Part shown: in pieces, positions 36,119 to 47,217 of the stretch
Numbering within the stretch: the stretch's first letter is position 1
How the letters are laid out: the number at the start of each line of letters is the position of its first letter
Notes under the pieces: generated by a model
Seen by the model: only the letters and a program-made list of their open reading frames with translations
What the model was told of the DNA's origin: nothing
The model's database searches: none
Translations under genes and position numbers: made by a program
Assembly: GCA_025331565.1 (NCBI GenBank)
Contig: JAFREQ010000026.1
Span: 682,001 to 746,000 of the forward strand
Source: Holacanthus passer
Lineage: Eukaryota; Chordata; Actinopteri; Pomacanthidae
Reading direction: 5' to 3'
DNA length: 64,000 nt

Positions 36119-36124
36119 GCGCGT
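36085..36124. repeat. (GT)n(GC)n(GT)n alternating purine-pyrimidine tract
   Basis: Forty bases of uninterrupted purine-pyrimidine alternation: GT units, then GCGCGCGC, then GT and GCGC. This is a classic Z-DNA-prone sequence. Confidence 0.9.
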
Positions 36125-37238
36125 TCACGTGCTGGTGTTAGAGTATGTTTTAGTGTGTGTGTATGAGTCAGGGCACTGAACAAACCCAAACCCCTTTGAA
36201 GAGTGAAAGGCTCAAAGGATGGAGAGGCAATCCGAGAACTTCACAGGCGCAGAGGGGAAATTGCCTTGAACCTTGAGGTGTATGAAAGTGCAATTTGTGT
36301 CCCATCTGTTCTGCTTCCCTTCCATTAGGAGGAAGGGTGCTCTAAGGCCACCGAGGAGAAAATGCCCCTGTGAGGGTCTCTGGGTACACAGAGGCTCTTG
36401 TAGATTTAATTTGCCAGGCCAGTCATTCCCTTTTCCTCTCTGTGCTATTAGAGCTTTGAATGTTATTACCTCGGCCCTCTTTGTAATTTTTTTTTCTGAA
36501 ATGAAAGAACAATGCGTCTTGGGGTTTTGGAAAATTCAAAACCTACCTGACAAAAGCAGCTCTTGGATTCATGTCTCTGTGCGAGCCAATAAGCGATTTG
36601 GACCGTAATATTTCCACGCCATATTGACCATCCTTTCCAGAAGAGATGGGAACATTGGAGATGGGAGAATGAAAAAGAGGGCGAGACAACCCCGCAGCTC
36701 TATTGAGAGAAGAGTCTCTCCACCTTCACTGAATCCTGTCTCTGTCATACCACTCTGCAAAGTGGCTGGATCGGCTTCCTTAACTTTTTGCCCTTTCTTC
36801 AGAGGGATTTGCATGACAGAAGCCAGGAGAGAAGTTTGTTTCCTGGGCAACGGATTGCCTCCATTTGCAGTTGGAGCAGAGGTGTTACTGGAGGAGATGG
36901 AAACCATGGCATCAGAGATTAGACGGATACATGTTTGTCAGAGCCAAGGTAGTAGAGTGCATTAGTGGCACCAGAAAGAGCCACTATCATCCATTCACGT
37001 TTTAAATATAGCTTTGGAGGAGAGAATCTTTGAAGTATTACCGGTGCATTAGGTCAACTGTTGACCATTTTAGCTTGCAGGGATCAGCACATGCATTTAC
37101 ATTTGAATAGATGCGTCGACACCGGTTACTTTAAATGGCATAAACTGGGAACTTTAGCAGACAATTTATGCAAAATACATGACGTGAAATTTTGAATTTG
37201 TTTATATCCATAAGTAGCAATTATTCCATATGGTGCAG
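36125..37238. other. Non-coding stretch, nothing recognised
   Basis: Antiparallel ORFs of about 112 codons at 36569-36965 show no domain. Otherwise unique sequence. Confidence 0.4.
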
Positions 37239-37520
37239 AACTATTAGTCTAATAAAGCAATTAATGTCTATGTGGGAATGATTGTTGTAGGGTTTATATG
37301 CATAATGGACTGGTGGAGACTGGGTGGTCCTACGAGGCCAATTCTCTCTTTTGAATTCCTGTTCAGACCTATAAAGAGCTGTAATGGACTTGGAGTGGCC
37401 TTAATTGGCCCTTTAGTATTATATTTTTTTCTATTTCAATTTAGTCTATTCAGTTTTTTCCTGAGCAACTGTAGCGTGACCAAGGCGGGGCTTGGAATTG
37501 CATTTATTCATTAACATGTA
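37239..37520. promoter_or_regulatory. Possible conserved non-coding element, homeodomain-rich
   Basis: It holds AATAAAGCAATTAATGTC, TTTATATGCATAATGG, GGCCTTAATTGGCCC (a near-palindrome) and CATTTATTCATTAACATG within 280 non-repetitive bases. No ORF of note. Judged by eye. Confidence 0.3.
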
Positions 37521-38140
37521 TATCTGACAAGAAAACAAAGATTACATTACATTACATTTATGTTTAATATTGACATGTATTTTCAGTTTCTTTGCGGAAA
37601 TTTGGAAAGTAAGCCTGACAGTAAACCAACTTTGATTGTGCCTCTGTGTTTTTTATTCTATTTGTTTTTGGGTTTTTTTTAGTTTGAATTCTCCATTTAA
37701 AGCAGTATAAGCAAAGTTTTTATAAATATTCATGTCTTTTTGTGCATCATTTAAAAACTTTTTTTTTTTTATAGCCAGCAAGCTGTGTTGCCTTCAGAGG
37801 CACCCATTTAAAAGGAGTAAGGTCAGACGCCTCAGCCCCTTCCCCACTGATATAGCGAATCCTAATGGCACCTTTCACTGAAACGCTCGTCTCGACAAAT
37901 TGATTTCCATGTGTGAAACAGAGAGTTGTCCCCAGAGACAACAGCTCCTAAAACCCTCTTCACACATATATGCTGCTAATTTAGAGGAAAGGACAGAAAA
38001 TGAATGTGAAATCGAAATGGGGTTGCATTGCGAGAGAATATTAGCAGTCGAATGGGTGAGGGGGTGCGTGCAGCTGGCGATTAGAACCACAGTTTATATA
38101 GAGGAGAGTGCACAAAGTCCCTATTGCCAACTGTGAAACA
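37521..38140. other. Non-coding stretch, nothing recognised
   Basis: A short ATTAC repeat lies near 37543-37558 and a T-run at about 37761-37770. No exon or repeat family. Confidence 0.4.
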
Positions 38141-38600
38141 AATGGCATCTAAATTGAATAATTCAGTCTGGGGGAGAAAGACGTGGGATTTGCACACAAA
38201 GACTGACTGACAGATAGAGTGAGAGGAGAGGCAGTCAACCTTTAACAGAGCTGGAGAGAAAAGACAGTAAATGGCAAGTTAGATTAATAGATTGGCAAGG
38301 TCTCACAGAAGATGGGATAATAATTCACCAAGCATAAGAAAGGCAGCTTTTTTTGAGGTCAGAGTTGAGTGAAGAGGAATTATGAAGATGGAAATATGAA
38401 TATTGAATAATGCAGTCAAGATCCTTCCTTGAAACAAAAAAAGGATTAAGAGTGGTAGAAAGAGTCAAAGGTTAGAAGTAGTTATGGAGAAAGACAGAAA
38501 TGAGTCAGGTGGGTGTCGGAGAAAAGAAAATCAGTGAAGGAAGTGAAGCGCAGTGGAGACAGAACAGCTGGAGAAAGAAGAGTGTGCCGTGCTGGACGGA
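38141..38600 (+). other. Purine-rich strand-asymmetric segment
   Basis: For about 460 bases the + strand is dominated by A and G (AGAAAG, GGAGAG, GAAGAGG words), with very few pyrimidine runs. It has no ORF and is not a simple repeat. Confidence 0.5.
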
Positions 38601-39175
38601 GGTCAAAGTGTCATTATAATCCACATCCAGCATTCACCATCTAGCCTGAGCGCTCACCTCTGTCTGTGCACCTTTTAACCAGCGGCTGACATGCAGACAT
38701 GAGGCAGCAAACGGACATGTAAATGAACACCTGGATTTCTGAGGGCGTCTTTGGATCCAGTTTCTTACAGAGTCATTTTAGCTGAACAAATACAAATCAC
38801 TCCGAAAGTCATTTATGTCATGGTGAAATGGGAAATGGACTATTTAATTTTTACAAAGCAACCTCTAACTCCGGTTAATTGCGTGCAGCTTATTTCAGCT
38901 GGCTTCCCTTCCCATGTGAGATGACTGCATGTTTCTATCCTCTCTCTGCTCGCTGCACCTCGGTTTTAGATTTTTCTCTGATCTCATTCATTCTTCGTGC
39001 TTTGAGCTTTGTCCTGCTGGGATTGTTAACCAGCTTCCAACACAGACTTTTAACCTGCTCTCTCATTCATGGTGATGTCCGTGAACCCTTTATTTTCTAA
39101 CATGTCTTCTTATTTTTGTGATCCTTTGTGTCTTGTGAAGCAGCTCCTTAATGCAATTTCACAGCACTGTTATAA
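38601..39175. other. Non-coding stretch, nothing recognised
   Basis: Unique sequence, no plausible exon. Confidence 0.4.
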
Positions 39176-39177
39176 AC

Positions 39178-39680
39178 TTTAAAGCTATAATCAATATTTT
39201 TCAATGTATCATGGGACTGTTCATATGTGAAGGGTGGTGATGAACCCACAGATAATTATCACCAGAATCTGCAGTTTCTCTCAGCTGTCTACAGCTTTTT
39301 TAGCATCTTTGAGCTCATTGTTTTGATTTTCTGGGCTGCAACTTTAATGTTTTGGTTCACTCTCACAGTTCTCAAAGTGTATTTTTCAGTGCTGTAGAAA
39401 CCATATGCAATCCAGCACCAAACGACAGACAAATAAAATTAGCATTGGAGCATTTAGCTGCTAAAGAAACATTTCCCTCAGGAGAGCAAAACAGAGCTAA
39501 AAGCAAAGAGTGGCCAGAAACATGAGACGTATCTGCTGGATGTTTAAAAAGGCAATTGTTTGCTAACACGTTTGTCAAATCAACTTAAACAACAATACGT
39601 CAATTTTAGGTTCACAGCTTGTTTTCACTGTCCCCAAGTGGCCAAAAATCTGTTATCATTGGTTTAAAGCTCGACTGTGT
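39178..39680 (+). repeat. Teleost dispersed repeat, longest copy in window
   Basis: Words in order: AAAGCTATAATCAATATTTTT, ATAATTATCACCAGAATCTG, TTTCTCTCAGCTGTCTACAG, GAGCTCATTGTTTTGATTTT, GCTGCTAAAGAAACATTTCC, CTCAGGAGAGCAAAACAGAG, then CCCCAAGTGGCCAAAAATC. This order is a familiar percomorph repeat. A fragment in the other orientation lies at 25295-25455. No coding capacity. Confidence 0.75.
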
Positions 39681-39711
39681 AACTTTTGCTGTATAGCAGT
39701 CACTGTGGCCA

Positions 39712-39770
39712 TAAATTCAATTCAGTTCAATTCCAAAAACTTTATTTATTCCCGAGTGGCAATTTAAATG
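39712..39770. repeat. Repeat end: AATTCAATTC... AACTTTATTTATTCCCGAGTGGCAATT
   Basis: This string is a well-known 3' end of fish LINE-like or SINE-like repeats ('aactttatttatccccgaggggcaatt'). Only about 60 bases remain. Confidence 0.65.
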
Positions 39771-40069
39771 ACAATATTGCAGTAAAAGTAAATGCTAAAA
39801 CTTACTGTAATGGTAGCCTAAGTTATAAAGTCACCCACTGACTTAGTGATGTGAGTTACACAGCAATATCTATCTCACATTTACTAATATTGGTTAAGAT
39901 TAGCCACCATAGGCTACTGGTCATTGTCATTTGTTTGAGGAAGACCACGATAAGCAACAATAAGAGATATGCGATCTCTTTCCTATAATTGATATTTTTC
40001 CTGTCAGACACTGTCAGGACAGAAAATGCATACATAAAAGCTAAAAATAACAAGCTTGGAAAGCTTAAC

Positions 40070-40130
40070 ATCATCATGGTCATCATTATCATTGTTCTAA
40101 TGACTATCATCATTGTCATTATCATCATGT
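40070..40130. repeat. Degenerate (ATC)n microsatellite
   Basis: Repeated ATC/ATT words. It produces an artefactual Met/Ile/Thr-rich ORF on the minus strand (39856-40197). Confidence 0.8.
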
Positions 40131-40940
40131 TTTGCCTCCTGTAGTTAAAGCTTCTCAATTTATAGCATAAATGCCTTTGTAATAATTTCAGCTTCACAAT
40201 TCAGACGCATCGAGGACGATTTGTATGGAGTTAAGTAATTGGACCAAGAATCCAATGAGACAGTTTCAGCGTGGTGATTGCTTCCAGGAGACGGCAGTGC
40301 TCGAGTGTTGTGGAGAGGTTGTCTCTAATGTGATTAGCTGTCTGTTTCAAATTAAACACAAGCCAATAATGAAACTAGGGACAAAGTATCCCATTGTCCT
40401 TAGCATCCCTACAGATATCCTCACTTCTCTGTTTCTTTCTTCACTTTGACAGCTTTTGTTCCGCCTTTCATTTCCAGCCCTTGTCCTTTTAAAAGACAGA
40501 CAGTAGAGAAGAGGTGAGTGTGTGTGTGATTGTGTGTGTATATGTGTGTGTTTTGGGGGTGCAGGGTGGGTGAAAGGAGGGAGCACTCAAATCCCAGTGG
40601 CTCTGGGGAGCTGTCAGAACTGATAGTGCTCTATCACTTGCGAACGGAGGTGCAAAATTGGGCAGAGCTGAGCACTGCGCAAAGCAGAGGATGATGGTCC
40701 CTCTGTCCACTGGAGCCTGACTGACTGAGATGGAGAGACATGGAAAGTGTTCAACCAGCTGCCTCACAACTTGAAATGAACAAGCCGAAGCAATTCAAAA
40801 TGCAATTCAGAGTACAGTAACTGGCAGCGGCCACGACAAAATCCCCTGGATTTTCTGATGTTTTATCCATTATGTAAATGCCTGACTGCAGATAAGGCGA
40901 TTGTTTTTAAGAAATGGTAACTCTTCACAGCACCTATAAC
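40131..40940. other. Non-coding stretch with GT-rich patch
   Basis: A broken (GT)n tract runs at about 40514-40552. The rest is unique sequence without exon-like frames. Confidence 0.4.
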
Positions 40941-41195
40941 ATTAAAGCAGCACTTCAACATTTTGTGAAATATGCAATGCAAATTGTCGTTTTTACACTT
41001 TAGTTTCTGGACAGATTAAACAAACAAGATACAATCTGGTAATTAAAGCACATTGGAGGTGCTGGTAGGCAGATTTGTCACCTTTGAGTGGAGCCAGGCT
41101 GTTTCCTTCCTTTCCAGTTTTTATGCTAACGCACAGACATGAGACATGGTATGGATTGAACGTGTATAAGCGTATTTCCCCACAATGTCTAGCAA
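40941..41195. mobile_element. TIR MITE, nearly complete (same family as 26424-26500)
   Basis: The left end CACTTCAACATTTTGTGAAA-TATGC and the right end GCGTATTTCCCCACAATGT are diverged inverted copies. In between are GGAGCCAGGCTGTTTCCTTC, CCAGTTTTTATGCTAACGCA and CAGACATGAGACATGG, the recognised order of the family's interior. About 255 bp, non-coding. Confidence 0.65.
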
Positions 41196-44100
41196 TTTTT
41201 ATAGATGTGCATTTAATAATCGGCAGCCATGTTCTGACATCATACAGTATTGCTGTCTTCATAGTATACTGTTTTTGCAGTTTGTATAAAATACAAGAAG
41301 GTCCTAACTGGAAGTAAGATAACAAACTGTATTTTAACAAAATGATGATGAAGAGAATGTGATATGGTTAAAAGCACTGGAAAAAGCTGTTGAGTGGACT
41401 TTGAGTTGGGCTTGCTTTGTCAAACTACAATTTTCAAAGTCGAGAATGACCTTTCAGATATGCTATGGATGAAATTATATCAGCTACTGAACTCGTATGT
41501 CGGCGGATTTATATACAGGACAACTAGGCCATCTATCTCCATTCACTGATGAAGACCATTTAGTGCAATTGAAAACTTGAAAAAGTTTTGTCACTTCACC
41601 AGAATGAACACACTACATACTCGAAACCTGGTTAGAATAAGTGAAGGCCTTTAATCAACTTCTATTGAAATTAAAGCTGCATTTTTAAAATAAGATTAAG
41701 GTGTCTAATTGTAGAGCTCATCACAATTAAGTCAAGAGTATTGTGAGTATATAGCGTTGAATTTCTGTTTTTCACACATTGCTTCTGTGTGTTTTTTAGC
41801 TGTTCTCGGGTGCATTTCATTAAAGTGGGTCTTAACTAAAACAAAGTGTTTTCAGTGGCCCCTCACCTGTCACAGACACCAGTTGACTCTGCTTTGTATG
41901 GTGAGAGGGGAGATGCAACATGTGAAGCTCTCAAACAACAGGAAGAAAAGCTGTGTTCTTGGCAGACCTGTCTCAACCAGCTGCTGTTAGGAGGAAAAAG
42001 CAACAGCGTCAATTTACAATGTGAGTGGCTTCCTTGATAGACAGCGGTGTCAATTAAGTTGTTAATATTTGGAATGTCAGGTTTTGTAGGATGGTGATGT
42101 TTCATATTTTGACATCACGATGCAAACACTTTAAGTTGGTGTAAAATATTATTTATATTCAGCGCATTTACATTACTTGATGAATAAAAAATCGGTGAGT
42201 GTGTCTGCGGCTGGGAGCTGCAGCTCGCATAAAGGTGCTGACAAACATGAGGAAAAGGTGTTAAAAAGAGTTTTATTTTCTTACAGGGTAGTGACAGCTG
42301 GATGTAAGAACTTCTGCTTCAAAGCCTTGCAATTAGAGGGACATAAATTCCTACATTAGATGTAACAAATTCAAATAGGTTGGTCGTCTCCTCCCATGTG
42401 TCTCCAGTTTTTATGAGCTGCCAGGAGGTGTGACAGAGGTCACACTGTGCCTGACATGTAATGGAGACGTGCAAAGACCTGACAATGTGAAATAAACAAC
42501 ATTTCATCTCTTATCATCTGCATGTTTTGTCTGAAGCAGAAATGTAGAAATGAATCGAGCTATTTCTTGTTTCCACTTTTTGCTTTTCACACCCTTCTAC
42601 TATTTGCGATAATTTGATTTGGCTGTTTTTAAAATGAATTATGATCCCTGTGAATAGACTCCACCCAAACGCACACTCATCCCAAACATAAAGGGCAGCA
42701 TGTAACCTCGACTCAGCCTGTCTGCAAACAGTCTCCCGTGTGTACGTTGAGGCTCCGGGTGGTGTCTCATGAAGACATCCCTGACTGGCCACACACAGGA
42801 AACCAGATGCTGTTGAGAGTTGAACCAAAACACTGTTCGAGCTTTCTAAGACATAAACATGTGACAATCCATGTGTCAAGTCACATCGGCTTCACTTAAA
42901 CTGCACCTTGAATGAAAAACAAGGTTACAAAGCACTTCACGGGGAATCACTTTCAACCAAAACTGCTCAGGAACACACTGTCCTTTCCACACATAAACAA
43001 GTGATAGACTTTCTGTCAAGTCGACTGCATTTGTATTACACCTTTAACACAAAGCACTGATAAAAAAAAAAAAACACCCACAAAAAAATTTACCAAACTT
43101 AGACAAAACCGTTGAATTATCACCGCCTTTGCAACAGCAAGGCCATAGGAAAGAATGTGTTTTATTGGTTTTTCTGAAATACCAAACCAAACACGTTTCT
43201 GAAGGTTGCTCCACAAGCGAGCAGACGCAATAGCAAACACATAGTTCTCCTTTAGTTTCAGTGTGGACATGAGATTGCCAACAGCCACAGGGGAGACAGA
43301 GGGATGTTGTAAAAATACCAAAGTTCAGGAGTAACACTTCTTCGTCTGGGTCTGTGGGTCTGCTCTGGCCTCTGATCTCTGTCCTGGCTTCCCCTCTCCT
43401 CGACAACATTTGGCTGTCAGTATAAAGTCTCTAGGGAAACATCTATTTGCCAATTGCTGAGACTTAAAATATTGCAAAAGATGCTGGTCTTGTCAAGCAC
43501 TTGCAAAAGCGGGATTTGATATATGCTTACTCACACAGTATGATTGTAGCCAACAGCCTTTGACTTCACACTGAATCAACTGAAGTTGGCCTCCTGCGGT
43601 GCTTATAACTGCTGAAATAGGGGTCAGCAATGTTATATTCATTTAAGATGTTGATACACTCAACAGGACAGAGAAGCCTCGGTTCTAACTGGTGTCTTTA
43701 TGTGATGGTTTTAGCTTCAGGCCTTTGGCTCTTTCACTCAGCTCTCTGCTTTCATGTTGATCTCTTCTCGCTCCTGTCAAAGACATTTAACGCAACACTA
43801 TGGAAACTCAACCCCGCATAGTGGTGGTGTCATTCTCGCAACATTATCCCCTCTTATCAAGCCTTTCGTCTCCCGCCTTCTTCTGTTTGATACTTCGTGC
43901 CCTTGCTCCCTCTCCAGTCTACTCTTCCTCCCCTGCCACCTCCGGCTGCCCCCGATCTCATCCTCCACCTCTGTGTCCTCTAACCACTTGACACCTTTTC
44001 AGATTCATCCCCATCAGTTGGCAGACAGCGTGCATTTCACCCCGGAGGGCACAATGCAGCGATCCCCGCGAATCAATGGCAGATAAATCAATGCTATCTC

Positions 44101-44250
44101 TTTTTTCCATGCCTCTGCTGCCATCGATTTTTTTTTCCTGTTACTTTGCTGTTTGTGGAGACTTGAACTTTGCTCAATTAAACTGAGTTCACTTTCGGGA
44201 ACAAATTGTAACAGCATAAGGCTTTCAGCTCAGAGACAGACACTAATGTT
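41196..44250. other. Non-coding stretch, nothing firmly recognised
   Basis: Words near 41540-41590 ('actgatgaagaccatttag', 'gaaaacttgaaaaagttttg') hint at another decayed repeat. On minus, 42514-43409 holds overlapping ORFs up to 121 codons with no domain; they include an A-run and look like chance. A CT-rich patch runs at 43860-43990. Confidence 0.4.
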
Positions 44251-44258
44251 AGCTCTGG

Positions 44259-44296
44259 ATGGGGCGTACAAGAGCTTTATTTATGAGACGCCCCAT
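44259..44296. repeat. Perfect 9-bp inverted repeat, 20-nt loop
   Basis: ATGGGGCGT at 44259-44267 and ACGCCCCAT at 44288-44296 are exact reverse complements. The loop is AT-rich and contains TTTATTTATGAG. It is isolated and not part of a recognised transposon. Confidence 0.8.
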
Positions 44297-46190
44297 TCGC
44301 ACAGAAGCTGCAGAGGTTTTTACTGAAGCTGAACCTGGATTTATTGGTATTGTGAGCCCTCTTTCAGATGAGGCACGGCAGAGGCTTGTCTTGATAGCGA
44401 GGTCTTTCATTTTGAACCAGAGCTAATACCTAAAACAGAGACAAAGCAAATACCCTTTGATCATATTTACTAAGAAAGAAGGAGCCCCAATTAGCATGTG
44501 AATAACCTTCGCTGTGGTGTTTCAGTTAAACGCTCATGGTTTTTTTGGGCAGGGAAATATCTAATGTGATTTCATATCCAATCTCCAGGCTCTAGATCCT
44601 GTCACCGGGAATGATTTCTGGGAAATGCACAGACTCAGACATATTATTTTGAAAACTGCGTTTAATATAGCCCACAGAAAATTATCCACTGTGATATTTC
44701 GCTAGTCTCCCCCATAAATAATTCATTGTTTTTATGTGCCCTCATGCTGCCTTGGGGATTGGAACAGCTGAGTGTTTTCACAACGTATTTGTGTCCAATC
44801 TTCTGCGTATTGGGCGCACTCTAATCAAACCACAGTAAACATGCCTTGAATGTTTGTTGAGTCATCTGCTTATCAGCTAATCAAATGGCTTATTTGCCTG
44901 CCTGCCTGCCTCACTGGAGCACAACACAGCTCTGGTTGAATATTTTTCAATTAATTGTTCATCTGTTTGATTAACTGTGCAGCCACACGGCATAGGTGAT
45001 ATGATTGAACTCCGCAGGCTCTAATGTATGCTATAGGTCCACTGCAGCAATGAGGAGGGAGATGTGATTGCAGCAAATACATTTAAGGGATTGCTCAGGA
45101 AATTTTACCTTCCCGGCCTTCACTTTATTTTTTCGTCGTGCAGCTGTACGTACAGTATCTACCTATTTTTCTGTGAAAGAACTAGCATGAAAGTGCAAGT
45201 CATAGAGAGAATTTCAAAGGCAGAAGCCAGGACAGCGACATGGAGCTGCCAGGGATTGGTGAGCAATCAGATAGGGCAGAATTGATGACCTGGCTCAGGA
45301 TGGATTTCTTGGAGCGGGCTGCCAGACCGAGGTAATACTTTCAGGCTCTTATCAGCACTGGCATAAGCTGAGTGCTGCATCACCCACTTCCCAGCGTCAG
45401 CTTATTATGAGAGTCCATGATGTGTGATTGCTTGTACTGCCTTTGTGTGTCCCGGGGTCTGTGTGCACCGGACACAGTTGGCATGAGGAAGAAGAAGAAT
45501 ACTAAGGGCCTCTGTCAAAGTAAACCCTCCACTTCCCCACTGTTGTAATGACATTTTGCAAAAATAGGTGTTTTGCAAGGTTTCCTGTGACTCATATAAG
45601 CTGGAGGTGTCAGTGAAGGAATTTTGGAAAGTTAAGTAGACACATATATGTCATTTTTTTTTTTTAAAAGATGGTCTCGCTGAAATATATTTAGGTAATT
45701 TCACATTTTGAGGTTGTTGGTGGATTTAAAGCGCACACATACACGAGTGTGCATCCTCCAGTAAAGATCACTTAATAAATCTGAGCTCATAAAGGACAAT
45801 AAACTCAGTGTCTCTGAGGTTGCACCTGGATGAAACTCGTGATATTATAAACTAATTATTGCAGGGCTTATTATCTGTATGGAATATTTGTCCTATAGGA
45901 GTTTCAAACCAATTAAGTTAAATCACATTTTACAGTCGCCAATTCATAAACAGTAGATTGATTTTGCATGCTAATCACAGTTAATTGTATTTTGGTTGCA
46001 TAATAGCTAACACTGTGTGTCTCCCTGTGGACCTCAGAGCAGCATCCAAGTGAGTGTTGCTCAAGGGCACGTCTGCAGAAGAGATGCTGAGTCTCATCTC
46101 ATAAAGTGCATTTAACCTTTAACTGGATGGCGATAAGAATAATCTCAATCTGCATTCAATCTATATCAAATGTGTGTTTTTTTTTTTCTT
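44297..46190. other. Non-coding stretch, nothing recognised
   Basis: It includes four TGCC units at 44895-44910 and a T-run near 45653-45664. Otherwise unique, with AT-rich sequence 45840-46000. Confidence 0.4.
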
Positions 46191-46194
46191 ATTC

Positions 46195-46480
46195 CGCGAA
46201 TAAACAACGTGGTTTCAGACGCTTGGACGCCGAGGATCTCTATGGTAACAGCCCTCAATTACAGATGATTGGTCAGCCCGTGGGAATGTCTCTGCTCCCT
46301 CGGCGCTCTGATTGGTCGGTGGGCGGTCGGAGCAGCCTGACAGTCTGCAGCGTTCCGGGTTATTGTCAGTCTCGGCAGCTCGGCACCAGGGCAGGACCGC
46401 ATCCCGGAGCTGCCTGCAGCTGATCGCTCTCCATCCACACCGAACCGCCTCTGATTCGGGTAACACACCAAAGAGAGCAT
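46195..46480 (+). promoter_or_regulatory. CpG-rich promoter candidate with two CCAAT boxes and a GC box
   Basis: I count about 20 CpG in 290 bases, far above the surrounding sequence. Two GATTGGT (inverted CCAAT, NF-Y type) sites lie at 46267-46273 and 46310-46316, 43 bases apart, and GGGCGG is at 46321-46326. No TATA box follows, so a CpG-type dispersed start is expected, perhaps around 46350-46420. Orientation to + is inferred from the exon-like sequence downstream. Confidence 0.55.
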
Positions 46481-47217
46481 CTGGGAGCTTTGCTGAGGTC
46501 GCTGCACAAATTTGGAGCCTGGAGAAAGTGGAGCCGGAGCAGGAGAGCCTGGATTTTACATCGCATCAGTTTAGGATATTTCAGGCAGCTGCTTTGGCCC
46601 AGCCTTGATTTCTTTCAGGGTCCCTTCACACAATATTGCCTAGATAATATTACTAACATTTTGCATGCTCTGTCTCAGCTGAGGTCGGCTCCAGTGCGCA
46701 GGCGGCCACTTTTAACCCGTGCGTAAAGGTGCAGGATTTGGGAATACTGCGCAGCTGTGCGACCGTCGAGTCTTTTAAATCACAGTTTTGTCATTTTGGA
46801 GGTAAATACGAGGAGAAGAAGAGCAACCAGGTGGTTTCACTGTGATCCGGAGGCTAAACCCTGAAACCCCGAAGCGCGCTCCGGTGCGCAAATCTTCCGA
46901 GGACGCTCCTCAAATCGCCGACCTGCGCTTTTGCCCTCGACAGAAAAATTGGCAGCGGAGTCGAGAAAAAAAAAAGGCTGAAGCTTATTAACTTTGCATG
47001 CAAGAGGCTGTGGCGTGGGATCTAATTCTGAGGGGTTACCTGTGCGTTTGAATCGGAAGAAGAGGATAAAGTTCATTTGACATCCACAAAGCGGCTGCAG
47101 GATTTTGGAGACCAGCATGAATCCTTTTTAATTTGGAGCCCAGAAGTGTGAGGCAGATTGATCCGTGAATGCAACAATCTGCATGGAGCTCTAGTCTGCA
47201 CCAAGGAGCAATTTATG
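46350..47217 (+). ncRNA. Putative untranslated first exon(s) of an unknown gene
   Basis: Downstream of the promoter the sequence is unique, CpG-containing (a dense second patch at 46860-46950) and without a long open frame, as expected of a 5' UTR. A donor candidate ATG/GTAAAT ends it at 47217. Other possible donors are GG/GTAACA at 46460 and GGAG/GTAAAT at 46802, and a TTTCAG acceptor lies at 46613-46618, so the region may be more than one exon. Several short upstream ATGs occur. The gene is not identifiable from the UTR. Typed as ncRNA only because no CDS can be drawn. Confidence 0.35.
47153..47182 (+). other. 8-bp hairpin just upstream of the putative splice donor
   Basis: GCAGATTG (47153-47160) and CAATCTGC (47175-47182) are perfect reverse complements with a 14-base loop, 36 bases before the GTAAAT donor candidate. 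Confidence 0.7.

Noticed and set aside
39856..40197. 113-codon ORF on minus, Met/Ile-rich
   Set aside because: Translation of a degenerate (ATC)n microsatellite.
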